Origin: Branchinecta lynchi | Lineage: Eukaryota; Arthropoda; Branchiopoda; Anostraca; Branchinectidae | Length of the DNA: 64,000 nucleotides | Reading direction: 5' to 3' | Assembly (NCBI GenBank): GCA_023053575.1 | Contig: JAKZAP010000016.1 | Span: 15,828,030 to 15,892,029, forward strand | In this document: positions 41,985 to 52,362 of the stretch, in pieces | How positions within the stretch are numbered: the first letter of the stretch is position 1 | How the letters are laid out: each line of letters opens with the position of its first letter | The notes under the pieces: generated by a model | The model's database searches: none | Seen by the model: the letters and a program-made list of their open reading frames with translations, nothing else | What the model was told of the DNA's origin: nothing | Made by a program: the position numbers and the translations under genes

Positions 41985-42102
41985 AAGGCGTTTTTCCGCG
42001 ACACAGTCGTGGGCCACACGCTTCTGAGTGTTTGTCACGGAAACACAATTGTGTGCCACACAATCGAGACACAAGTTTAAAATCGCGGAAAAGCCGCCTT
42101 GT
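41985..42102. mobile_element. Small MITE, about 118 bp
   Basis: Termini GGCGTTTTTCCGCGACAC and AATCGCGGAAAAGCCGCC. The interior has CACACG...CGTG phrases. Confidence 0.55.
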
Positions 42103-42104
42103 CT

Positions 42105-43830
42105 ATTTTTGGGGCGGTAATTTCAAATTTGTGGGGTGGTATAATTTCCAATATCTAAAAATAAAAATAAAATTCATGTCAAATAATTTTCTGTTCTTTA
42201 AAGCTAAAAAAATTGTATCAGTTTTGCAACAATAACGTCTCTTGGATGAACAACCTTTTACTTTCAGTTTGAACAGAGGTTTGTAATAAGACGCAAACCT
42301 CACGTACAGCACCACGCAGCTATTACACCTATTCGAACAACACATAACTGTGTGAGGACTGTAAACAAAAGTGAGTGAATTTGCTCATTTGGTCGATGAC
42401 CACAGATATCGCAGAATAGTAGCTAATACGTAGTCGTTCTCCCGAGTCAGTGACTAAGCAATTTAGCGTAGGCTACGCTCCGCTGTCTGGCGTTAATCAA
42501 CTGTTACAGCAATAGTATGATTTCCATCAACCACAGAAGTGAATACACTGACTAAAGTGGAAAACGCAAACTCACAATGCTCTGATGTTACAGTTTTGTC
42601 CAAAGCTCACCGAGAAACAGAAGAAAACAACACAGAAACAAATAACTGTGATATCATTTCGTAGGGTATAAACTTTTTGTTTCGTTGTGTGTTGTATGGC
42701 TTGTGGCTGAAAACCAGTTATTATATTATTATTATTATTACTAAAACTAAAAATACAGGTTAACTTCAGACATCGAGGCAGATATCGGAAATACACAGAG
42801 ACGGACATTGAAAATAACCTGTCCGAGCCGAAGGCGAGGTTGACATTTTGAAATGGGCGTCGAGGTTGTTATTCTGATATGAACCGAGATGGAGGTATGT
42901 TAACTATTATTACTTTTTCGAACAGAATATTTGTATATGTAGGATATATTCTACTTTTGTTGGAACATTTTGCTAATGGGGTAGGGGATTTTGTTTCAGT
43001 AAAGAAGCAACCCAAGCCTACTGTAGACCTACTAAAGAGACTAGTGTCGGGACAATCACTTAAAAATGCAGTCTTTTACTTTTTTCGATGATTCAAATGC
43101 CATCTAGCGGTCGTGAAAGCCTACTATAGATCTACTAAAAGACTATAGCCTACTCTAGGGGTCGTGGAAGTAAAAAGTAAAAAATAACAAAACCACGCGT
43201 TGGCTCTTGAAAAAACCAGAGAAATTCGAGATCAAAGACAGTGATCAATGCTGGATAAGTAGCTTTCGGAAAGCAAGGGACAGTAGGATTTTGTTTCAGT
43301 GGACAAGCTGTATTTCAGGGGAAATCAGACTGTGACAAGGTATGACCTAGTGCATAAGCTGGTTGTTTCCAAGAGTAAGATTTTCTGTCATTTCTCAACA
43401 TTTGTTTTATTTTTTACACTTTAAGTATTTTTGTATTTTAGCTGAAAGTTTTGTTTTTAGTTTATTTTTTGGAGGTAAGCTTCTACTTTCCGATATTTGA
43501 GGAAAAGTGCTCAATGAATTCAGTTCTGGAGGAAAAGTACTCAATGAAAATCTTCGGAGGCTGATACGGCTTCGTATCAGCCTCTCTAGAGGATGATATG
43601 AGGTATAAACAACCTCCATAAAAATAATTGTCATAACATAGCTTCCTGTGGGACATAGGAAACTATGCATTGCATACCTGTTCGAGAAAAGTTATATACC
43701 AATAACATTGCGCATGTGACGAATGGCCCGTCCTCCCCTAATAAATGACAGATGGTTTTATTCACCCTTTAGAGTATAAAGACGAAATATCTTTTAAGTT
43801 CTGTTTCAGGATGTCACTATTCTTCATAAT
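42105..43830. other. Lipase intron stretch; microsatellite and small repeats, no gene
   Basis: (ATT)n/(TAT)n at about 42720-42740. A direct repeat AGCCTACTRTAGAYCTACTA occurs at 43015 and 43118. A perfect 12-bp stem, 4-nt loop hairpin lies at 43557-43584. No coding exon recognised. Confidence 0.45.
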
Positions 43831-43834
43831 GCGG

Positions 43835-44735
43835 TTTTTGGGATCCCCAAACGTAAGTGGAGGGATACCTATGACATCGCAAAAGTTGTCCGTCTGTCCG
43901 TCTGTAAAAACGATAACTCTCGAAGAGAATGAGATATTTTGATGAAACTTGGTGTGAGGATTCGTTGGGTCGTCGGACTAGTCGAGTTCTTAGATGGGCT
44001 TTGTAGCCCTACATTTAGGGGTATGGGATGGGGGTTCAAATTAAGGGGCAAACAAAATATTTTGAAACAGCTAATGTGATAGTCGATTATGGGGTAAGAA
44101 GAAATGCTGAACACGATGTTGAAAACCATTTTCAGCATCCGGCCAAAACCGGAAAGTTTGTTGAAAGTAAAAGTTTTATTTGAAGTTGATTAGTTGTTCG
44201 ATTTAGGAGTAGGAAGACATGCTGAAGATGATGGTGAAAACTATTTTCTCGACGGACAAGTATTTCGCCCGGCATCCGGCCCAAACCGGAAAGTGTGTTG
44301 AAATCAAAAGTTTACTTCAAGTTGATTAGATGTTTGATTTAGAAGTAGGAAGACATGCTGAAGACGATGGTGAGAATTATTTCCTCGACGGATACGTATT
44401 TCGCCCGGAATCCGGCCCAAACCGGAAAGTTTATTAAAATTAAAAGTTTTATTTGGAGTTGATTAGATATTCGATTTAGGGCAAGAAGACATGATGAACA
44501 CTTATGTTAAAACAATTCGTCAAAACAGACGTGACTTATAGGGGTAAACACACATGCTGAATCTATAGCTGAACTTGGTTTTCTCAGGTGATTAGCTATT
44601 TGGCCTTAATCTGTTTCTGAATTTTAACTGTAAAAATGTTCAAGGAGTCTGGCGATGACTGGATCTGGCTAAGACAAGACCCAGTTGTCTGGATCAGATA
44701 TTGAATTTTTGGGATCCCGTCGAAACCTTTGGTCT
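43835..44735 (-). mobile_element. Helentron/DINE-like element, family A copy 5
   Basis: GGTTTTTGGGATCCCCAAACGTAAGTGG opens the element (43832 on; shown with its flank), then GTCCGTCTGTCCGTCTG microsatellite, G-rich spacer, core units (ATCCGGCCCAAACCGGAAAG at 44274 and 44410), and the right block GACCCAGTTGTCTGGATCAG, ending TTTTTGGGATCCCGTCGAAA (44706). Confidence 0.8.
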
Positions 44736-44899
44736 TGTTGGTTTCGCAGTTCTGAAATATTACGCACTGAAACAGGGGTTGTCTGTATAACAACCTTAAT
44801 AGCAACCCCGGCGAAACGTCCCCTACGAAACGTCCTTAAGACCAAAATTTCCCATGGTAAAACGTTCACATGGTGAAACATTCCCGTGGCAAAACGTGG

Positions 44900-45240
44900 A
44901 AGTAACTCGGCCCACTTTTATTTACTCTGTTCGTCAACAGTATTCCAGAAATCATACAGAAACACACATGTTTCCAGTATGTTGACGACCTATCAATAAT
45001 AGTAACCTCTAATGAACCAGTAGGCTCTATCAGGGAACTTCTCAGTGTACTGGGCATGTCAAAATAAAATGAAAATCAACAGAAATAAAACGCAAGCAAT
45101 TGTCGTTGGCTTCGGACGTGAATCGTCAGACCGCCTTAGGCAAGAAATAGAAGACTTGGCATCCAGTGTGAAACAAGACCAAAAGTTTCGATGTGATGTC
45201 TTAGCCAGATCCAGTCATCGCCAGACTCCTTGAACATTTT
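44900..45240 (+). mobile_element. CR1-like LINE relic, reverse transcriptase palm
   Basis: The plus-strand frame GPLLFTLFVNSIPEIIQKHT, then CFQYVDDLSIIVTS, carries the RT motif C YVDD, as in the 61 kb element (YVDDLS). It is only about 115 codons long, with stops near 45065. It lies between two family A elements in opposite orientation. Confidence 0.75.
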
Positions 45241-45768
45241 TACAATTAAAATTCAGAAACAGGTTAAGGCCAAATAGCTAATAATCTGAGAAAACCAAGT
45301 TCAGATATGGATTCAGCATGTGTGTTTACCCCTATAAGTCACGTCTGTTTTGACGAAAACTTCCTGCCACTTTTGCCAATATCCCGGTTTCGGCCGAACT
45401 CCAGAACTACTTGTCCGGCGAAAAAAAAAAGCTGAAAAACGAACTGAGGGTATTTTCTTTCCCCAATAATGAACATCAAATCAACTTCAAATAAAAATTT
45501 AAATTATAACAAATTGTCCGACTCCAGCCGGATTGCGGTCGAACTATATGTCCGAGTAAAATATGATTGTCACACACGGATTCAGCATCTCTTCTTACCC
45601 CTAAATCGGTTATCTAATTAACTAGAAATAAAACTTTAATTTCTAACAGTTTTCCGGTTTTGGCCGGATTCCGGCCGAACTACATGTCCGGGTGGAAAAT
45701 TGTTTTCACATAAATGTTCAGCATGTCTTCTTGCCCTAAATCGAACATCTAATCGGCTCGAAATAAAG
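45176..45768 (+). mobile_element. Helentron/DINE-like element, family A copy 6 (truncated)
   Basis: It starts AAGACCAAAAGTTTCGATGTG, TCCAGTCATCGCCAGACTC, then 'GTGTTTACCCCTATAAGTCA' and three core units. It is interrupted at about 45768 by a family B segment, without microsatellite or GGGATCCC end. Confidence 0.7.
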
Positions 45769-46062
45769 AAAGTCTGAGACACACACTTCTCAAGATTCAT
45801 GCACGACCGATTACCCGTACCAAGGTTATGCATGTTACTAATTTCCAGATTCCCCATCCCTTGACTCCCCCTACGTTTGCTGGACCTGGAAAGTGACTAT
45901 TTCCAAGTTAATCTGGTTGGGTCCCAGATGTGTGCCAAGTTTTATCATTCTAGCTTATGTGGAAGTGCCCCAATCAGCAAAATACGCTCAGACCAAAGAC
46001 CGACCGACAGACAGACATTACGATCGCTATATGTCTGTTAAATAAGCTCAAGTGACACAGCA
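45769..46062 (+). mobile_element. Helentron/DINE-like element, family B copy
   Basis: One core unit begins GTCTGAGACACACACTTCTC and has GATTACCCGTACCAAGGTTA and TTATGTGGAAGTGCCCC. It is followed by ACCGACCGACAGACAGACA at about 45990-46016 and a decayed terminal hairpin (ATATGTCTGTTAAATAAGCTCAAGTGACA). Junction with the family A copy is abrupt. Confidence 0.7.
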
Positions 46063-46264
46063 AGATGGCGAAGGTACATAACCACATTTTTGACCCTGCA
46101 ACGGTTGTCAGCGCTTTAGGGAATTTAATTTTTGTAGCCTATCTACTTTTAAATAATTTCTTACTTGACCTATGCGTTTGTCACAAGTCAATAGAAAACT
46201 TTTTTTTTTAACTTGGACTTGTCAAAAGCGAATTTGCCAAAACATGTCAGCTTGCAAAACTCAC

Positions 46265-46428
46265 CTCTTTTGAACTCTCTTGGGAATGCTCCTTTGTTGT
46301 CCCCTTGGCCAAAACCATGAATGACGATCTTTGTTGGGTTTGTGAATGAAAACGGGGAAGACTGGAGAATTGCATTGTTGTCGACGAATATCTGATATGC
46401 CGTTTGTGGATTCGACCTGAACAAATGA
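46265..46428 (-). CDS. Lipase, exon with oxyanion-hole strand
   Basis: Acceptor TTTTAAATCAG, donor AGAG|GTGAGT, 164 nt. It encodes HLFRSNPQTAYQIFVDNNAI, then SSPFSFTNPTKIVIHGFGQG and GAFPREFKR. 'L(Y/F).R.NP' and 'NPTK..IHGF' are conserved near the N-terminus of pancreatic-lipase-family proteins; HGF supplies the oxyanion-hole residue. The final G joins TT of the 27.5 kb exon to give Val. Confidence 0.93.
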
Positions 46429-46556
46429 CTGATTTAAAATAAAGTCGGCAAGCTTTTGTGGGTCAGTTGGACCATCGCTGTAAATGATGTTGGGCCGCTT
46501 CTTCCAGTCGGAAAGGATCTGGGAAGGATGGCATAAGGTGTCTCCTACAGTTAGTC
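46429..46556 (-). pseudogene. Candidate upstream lipase coding segment, out of frame
   Basis: Directly upstream, in another frame, the minus strand reads VGDTLCHPSQILSDWKKRPN then YSDGPTDPQKLADFIL. The pattern C-(F/H)P...(P/D)W...RP...SP.K...F.L is that of the N-terminal segment that precedes 'L(Y/F).R.NP' in lipases. The change of frame at about 46428-46440 needs a 1-nt indel (mutation or assembly error) or a cryptic junction; no GT donor fits. No signal-peptide exon was found further upstream. The alternative is a chance open frame. Confidence 0.4.
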
Positions 46557-46584
46557 CCACTTGGCTGGTTGTTTCAAAATTAAT

Positions 46585-46800
46585 ATGATGTGATATGATA
46601 AATATTACTTAAGGCCCGAGGGCCATCGCATATACAAATTAAAAAAACAACAAAAAACAAGCAGCTCTTCTAATAAATCCTAATCACAAAAACTCTTCTC
46701 TGTGCTTCCGGCCTATCTGCAAGAACCCTCCTAGTTGCTTGACCCCGAACAGACTTCTCCTTAAACTTTTCAACCAACTATATATTTACCTTCGTAATTT
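46585..46800 (-). mobile_element. LINE 3' end
   Basis: On the minus strand the frame KFKEKSVRGQATRRVLADRP ends in TAG. The 3' UTR contains TGCGATGGCCCTCGGGCCTT-AAGTAATA and a repeated ATCATATC tail. It abuts the 5' side of the candidate lipase exon. Confidence 0.55.
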
Positions 46801-46834
46801 TGGTCGTAGGAATTCAGATAAATACAGATCTACA

Positions 46835-47310
46835 TGAATGAATGAATAAATTTATTACCCAAAACCGCGTGGGGCAATGGAGGGAAAACCAAATAATATA
46901 ATAATTAACACTCCGAAACTCAATATGAGCACCACAAGGAGAAACCCCTTACCCAAAAAGTAGAAAATAGTATGTAGGCTCTGCTTCTTGTCATTAGATA
47001 CATCGATAGATAGATAGATCAGTGCATTTCAAAATCCCAATTAAGGCCATACACTCAAAATAACAACAAAAATATAACTTAAACACTCAGACTTCTTCTT
47101 AATTCTAAACATTTATCTATATAAACACCCACTCGAGTAAGCACGGTGGGGTTAACATAACTCAAAATTTGGAGAAGTGACAAAAGGACACCATTTAAAG
47201 AAATGTTTTCTTAAATCAGAAAATTTCGGGCATCTACGGAGAAAATGGTCCAATCTTCTTCCTCCTCCTTACAAAGTGGGCAAGAATACCTCTTATCAGA
47301 AACCCCACTA
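46835..47310 (-). mobile_element. LINE relic: Cys/His knuckle and 3' end
   Basis: On the minus strand, YSCPLCKEEEEDW is followed, after a 1-nt frameshift, by HFLRRCPKFSDLRKHFFKW, a C-x2-C...H-x4-C knuckle at a LINE ORF2 C-terminus. The 3' UTR has TTGCCCCACGCGGTTTTGGG and a (TTCA)n tail (46836-46850). Confidence 0.7.
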
Positions 47311-47324
47311 CCCCTTGTGACATT

Positions 47325-47930
47325 GTGTTGGTCATTAATAATTAATAACCAGAAGTGATTTTCTTTTTAGTTTGGAAAACATAATTTACGTAAAAGAATT
47401 CTCATTTCCCCTTGGAAACGTAGATTTTGGTGAAGGACCCAGAATGCTGAGGTTTCCGCCCTTTAGCTCTGTAACAGATGGTGTGCAAAACCAAAGGAAA
47501 CTGTGGTAGCGGAGAAGCAGGAACTGGAGAGCGGTTTGAGGTAGATGATATCGAGATGGAGACGGAAATACTCTTGATGACCATCTCTCCTTGCCGATCC
47601 AAAATCTCCGGCCTCTCCGGGTATCTAGCGGAAGAAAGGCAGAAGTGGTGTGACTGCTACTGCCAAAGATTGCACTGATTGATTGACACAGGATTTGAGC
47701 CGTTGAGTTTGAGTCGTACAGACACGCTTACTCCTTCTTCCTGAGGATTGCTGGCGTGTTTTGGACTTAGTCATAAGAGTATTAGAGTGAAGCCAAGCCA
47801 AACCAGTTGAAATACCTTCAATATTTTTTGAACACAAAGAATAATATAGTAAGTTCAATCGAACCACCAAACGAAAGACTACAATCTCTCTACGTCTTCG
47901 GAAAATTAATTAATTCCCCGTCGCTCGGCA
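47325..47930 (+). repeat. Interspersed repeat family C, copy 3
   Basis: It shares its left and right parts with 9210-9600 and its middle with 25060-25480 (inverted). This is the longest copy and links the two. No domain recognised in its frames. Confidence 0.6.
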
Positions 47931-48154
47931 CTAACAAGATTTAGTCAGCCTAAGGGCTTTGGATCAGAACACCCAAGTGGGGCAACAGGAATTATTTCAC
48001 TGGTGCCGCGTTGTCTTTCAATTGGAGGGGAGGGGAAGTTTAGGCTATGTGTGCTAGTAAACTGTTTTGTTACGTTTTTATTTATTCAGTTAAACGATAG
48101 TGCAGCTACAATGGTTAACGCATGAATTATGCCATGAGACGATAGAGACGTGCT

Positions 48155-48235
48155 GGAAAGGATGAATGAATGAATTTATTCCCAAAAGAGCCCTATGGGG
48201 CTTTTCTTTCCTGCTTCCAAGATCGCGCGCTTCAA
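48155..48235 (-). mobile_element. LINE 3' end with (TTCA)n tail
   Basis: On the minus strand, AAAGCCCCATAGGGCTCTTT-TGGGAATAAATTCATTCATTC. Same type of end as at 46835-46870. Confidence 0.45.
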
Positions 48236-48239
48236 AGCC

Positions 48240-50640
48240 CAGGTTCAGAAGAATATAGGGCTCTCAGAAAAATCCAGAACAGAAAATTTCTGCTCCTTTT
48301 CTGCTAGAGCGCGCCCTCAGCGGACATTTTTGTAAATAAGTCAGTTTTAATGTTGTCAATTGCATTGCTTTGCGCTATTTTAAAGCTTCCATGCGTGGAA
48401 CCCCTTGCAAGTCATTGAAAAGTATGGTTATGTATCGTTTTCAGCTATTGCCTTTTAGGGTTTCTTAGGTATAGTTTCTTCTTTTAAACGTACTTGTTAT
48501 TTAAAAATAAGAGGATGTGAGCTTTGCAGCAGGAAAATTTTATGGGAAGACCTTGGAAATGATACCAAAACTTGTTAATACTTCTTTTGTGGTTCTAATA
48601 CATTTTTTTGTGGTTCGGGGACTGTTCGTCCGTATAGCACCGTAAAGTTCAAAGGAAAGCCCAATGTGAGAAAAAAAACTCTTGCTATTTTATCTGGTCG
48701 TAGCCAAAGCTGCTAGGACGGGTTAAGCAATGATAGTCCGATCATTCCTAGCGGAAAGCCGTCCACCGATTATAGTGCGCGACAGAGCCTTAAGTGGGAC
48801 TTGGGCTTCGGACACGGCAAGCGCGACGTACCGCGTTGCAAGGCGGTCAAGGTAGGGCACACTAGGTGTCAACTATGGATTTCAAAATCTTCAGTGATGG
48901 ATTTTAAACTGAATAAAGGTAGAGTTAAGGACAAATAAATGCCATGGAGCGTCACTGGAAATTATTAGAGGAGGTGTTGACGTGTAATTTGTACTTTAAC
49001 GTGGTCCAGGACCATGCCATTCCCGATTTACTTCATGGAGACCTAATTCAGACTTCTGCTCGCTCAGGGGCACATGGGTTCCAGTTAGGCAGCGCAGAAA
49101 CCCCATGCTACCAGGCGTAAGGTTTTATGTGTACACAAGAGGCGATGTGCTTCCGTTTTTCATAGAAATCAGTCCAACTTGTAGATGCGCGGATAAAAAA
49201 AATTGTACGGCATATTTGGGACAAGACCATACAGAGTAGATATTGACTTCTTCTGTGAATTATTAGAATTTAGTCTGCTCCAGCTAAACATTGTTCTAGG
49301 CGCATTTCAAATCTAATTACACAAATTGATTGTTTTCGAACTATTCAATATAGTATTGCTATAGTATAACAGCATAGTATAATAGTCACTCGATAAGATT
49401 ATTAGGAAAGTTGTTTTACTGATTGCTCCTTGTTTTTTATATTACAAACTGCTTTTTATATTGTGATTATATGTGTGGCTCACCAAATAATAAATGGACA
49501 ACAAAGTTGATTTTATTTTTTATTCCCTTGTTCCAGATTCATGAAAGAAATCCTAAAATTAAATTATACAATAATAAACCCAGAGTTTTAATATCAAGTG
49601 CACATTATATTTTTACTGCAAGTCTATTACCATGTAATAACCTTGAAAGTGCCACAGGCAGGCCAGCTAGCTGTCTAGACACTGAAGACGGGTACAGTCT
49701 AAGCTTTCCTAGTCGATCTAAAAATCTAAAAATACTTTTAGAAGAAGGATAGTTCGTCAAATTAGTAGGAAGTTTCAAACTTCTTTAATCCGTTTTACTA
49801 GCATAAAGTTTGTTTGACCACGGCAAATTTCAAATTCATGTATAGATATGATATGCATAAAATATAATATATATTATGTATAAGACATGACGTAGTTGTA
49901 TGCCGTAGTACAGAGCATGACGAAGTGTGTATTACGTAGACGAAGACCTGTAAAGCTTATGAAGCCTCTGATTTTAAATAGTGCTCCTACCGACGTAGAT
50001 CTGCGGTTTGGTTTTACCCAAACAGCGTAACTTTGCGGTTTAACTGCACATCATGACTTTAATTTAATTCGAACTCGATTTGTCGATTGAAAGAAAATGA
50101 AGTTTGAGTCTTACTTTATTTGTTGTTTAGTTTTCCAGTTTGAGATTAGAGAGTTTTCGGAAACTTGTGTGAGACCTAAATACCGTACGCTAAAGTTGTA
50201 GCTCACGCTAAAGTGATGATGCTGATGACCAATAAGGTAAAAATTTAGCGTTCGAAAAAGTGGACTCTGAGCGAAAAACGCTATTTTTAGTGTCACATAC
50301 TTGGACTGTTAAGCGCGAAATTTGAAGAAAAAAAGCCACACCGTAGAGTTTTTTTTTGTATTGGATTGGAAAGAATAAAGCAAGTAAAGTGTACACACTG
50401 TACAAGGGTGTTTCTTTTCCATGTAATTGTCTGCTGCTCTTCTTGACATGATGGCGTTCCGATAACTGAAGTTTCCGATACGTACCACCAGAGTCAGCTG
50501 AGGTGCTAACGTGAGCAACAAGCCTATTTCCGAAAACTCTCTATTGACAGGAGCGATAGGCATTGGCTTGGACGATGACGAAAGTCAGACGGATACTGCA
50601 TCAGCAAATCATCAGTGGTCAAAGACATAAGCCTGAATCT
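48240..50640. other. Long stretch with no identified feature
   Basis: A GC-richer block lies at about 48700-48870. The frame at 49423-49752 shows no domain and no ATG at its start. A minus-strand frame beginning ATGCCTATCGCTCC at 50563 with LLLTLAPQLTLVV and a GTACGT donor could be a first exon for something, but nothing supports it further. Confidence 0.3.
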
Positions 50641-50704
50641 CAAAACTTGAATCTTTTCTTCCTTTTCTAGCTTTTAGCTATTCGGATTAAACTTGATTGA
50701 TTGA
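50640..50704 (+). mobile_element. LINE 3' end (TTTAGCTATTCGG type)
   Basis: TTTTCTAGCTTTTAGCTATT, CGGATTAAACTTGATTGATTG is identical to the 3' end of the insert at 58752-58790. Only the tail is present. Confidence 0.6.
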
Positions 50705-51017
50705 AAAAAACAAAACAAAGAAAAACAGCTTCGCGGTAGCGATTATATCGTTAAAAATATACCATCCTACTTCCCGTTGTACCAGAAATGTTAGGAAATA
50801 GCTTCTTATGTTGTTGTACTTTACTAAAGAACCAAAGCCGTTAAAGCTCAATGATCTTTTCCCTATGAAATGGATCAGCAAAAAATATTTTCGAAAATAC
50901 CATTACTTTCCACCTGAAACTAGCGATTCTCTTGTTAGCTATATCCAGCCTTCCTGCTCTCCGACTCGGCGGCTGGGGGCAAAACATTTGAAAACTGAAC
51001 GTGCCTTGGTTAACAAG

Positions 51018-51510
51018 ACCAAAGGTTTCGATGGGATCCCAAAAATCTAATATTTGATCCAGACAATTGCAATCGAACAACCATATACTTGTCCACACAA
51101 AAAAAAAGTTCAGAAACGAATTCAGCGTATCTCCTTATCCGTATAAAGAACATCTAATCAACTTCAAGTAAAACTTTAACTTATAAAAGAAATCCGGTTT
51201 CAACCGGATTCCGAACGACCTATATGTCCTTGTAAAAAAAAAGACTGTCGTATACCGATTCAGCGTATCTTCTTACCCCTCTGTCATCTAATCAACTTCA
51301 AATAAAAAGTTAGTTTTAACAAATTTTCCGGTTTTGGCCTGATTCCGGGCGAACAAGTTGTCCGTGTAGAAAGTGCTTTTCACATAAGTGTTTAGCATTT
51401 CTTCTTACCCCTAAATCGAACATCTAATCAACTTCAAATAAAACTTTTACTTTTAACAGACTTTCCGGTTTTGGCCGGATTCCGGGCTAACTACTTGTCT
51501 TGCAAAAAAA
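51018..51510 (+). mobile_element. Helentron/DINE-like element, family A copy 7 (truncated)
   Basis: It starts AAGACCAAAGGTTTCGATGG-GATCCCAAAAA, then TCCAGACAATTG, 'TTCAGCGTATCTCCTTATCC' and three core units (last CCGGATTCCGGG at about 51474). It ends abruptly in an A-run at 51508. Confidence 0.75.
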
Positions 51511-51514
51511 AAAA

Positions 51515-52360
51515 CTGTCAATTAAGAATGCAAGTGGATGGGATAGAAGAAAGGACAGATGATAAACAAATTTTAAAATAGATGGGGAGAGAACAGCACC
51601 TTGCCGGCCCCCACGCCGCACGTAATTTTACTTTCTGAAACCCTCATATCCGTTTAATCCGCAAATAGAATTTTAATACCAATATCTAGAAGAAAAATTA
51701 CCGAAATGTTGATACCGTGACTAAAAAGGGGAAACATAGCTTAGGAATGCGTAACGGTGTCAAAGGCGCCATTTTGAAAAAGCGGAGTCAATGAAAGAAA
51801 ATAAATAAAACACATATACACACAGAAATATACACTTAATTTTCAATCTTTGGCCAGGGAGCAGTGGATAACGTCGTGCGCTGGTTGGGCCCTATTGTCC
51901 ATGATTTTTTTTAGAGCGACGAGGAAACATCCAAAAGGGTAACACTTGCATCTTGAATTTTAAACTTCTCCGTCAATGTATGGTTATGACATAATATCGA
52001 CAAGTGGAGCAGGTGCTTTGCATATTTAAGATAACATGATCTCATCTTTTTAATGTCGTTCTTTCGCAGAACATGAGTGACACCAGAACGAAATAGTATA
52101 GAAGGAGCACAGAAGGTGCTGTACAAATTTCACAAAGCTTTACGATTATAGCGCCCACGGTTGGGGACGATGCGCCCATAGGCGGTACGGATTGATTTAC
52201 AAACCTTCTTGAACAATTGAAGAGCAAAATTTTGACAATGAAGATTTGAATGTTATGTCAAGTCATCATAGAGAGTCTGTTGATTCGACGACAAACGATC
52301 CAAGAGAGATAGAAGCTGTGGATGTATTCTAATCATTTGACGAAGAGTTGAAATGCAGGT
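51515..52360. other. Stretch without identified feature
   Basis: TATAGCGCCCACGG.TGGGGACG occurs here at 52147 and again at 53280 within the next element. Minus-strand frames at 51911-52227 are uninterpretable. Confidence 0.35.
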
Positions 52361-52362
52361 AG

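Larger units (their letters stand above)
19577..46428 (-). other. Gene model: pancreatic-lipase-family lipase / phospholipase A1-like, at least five coding exons
   Basis: Exons in transcript order are 46428-46265, 27789-27526, 25048-24833, 22512-22359 and 19634-19577. All have GT/AG sites and every junction phase matches (1, 1, 1, 2). They give about 284 aa, lacking a signal peptide and N-terminus. Triad: Ser in GFSLGAH (27602-27604), Asp in GLDPA (25041-25043), His in ACSHGRA (22499-22501). The lid is short (11 residues spanning the CSGPLKDVLNAC cysteines), as in phospholipase A1 and many arthropod neutral lipases rather than vertebrate pancreatic lipase. It is expected to be secreted and to cleave acyl-glycerol or sn-1 phospholipid esters. 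Confidence 0.93.

Noticed and set aside
43557..43584. Bacterial-type terminator
   Set aside because: The sequence context is eukaryotic and there is no U-tract; a mobile-element end or chance hairpin is more likely.
48700..48870. Possible rRNA or 5S-like segment in the GC-richer block
   Set aside because: No recognisable conserved rRNA segment or 5S internal control region could be matched.
49423..49752. 109-codon plus-strand frame
   Set aside because: No domain, no clear start codon context, no splice signals; not enough to call a gene.
50309..50563. Minus-strand frame with a hydrophobic stretch as signal-peptide exon of the lipase
   Set aside because: The hydrophobic run is too far from the Met and acidic residues precede it; its donor phase could not be matched to the uncertain 46.5 kb segment.
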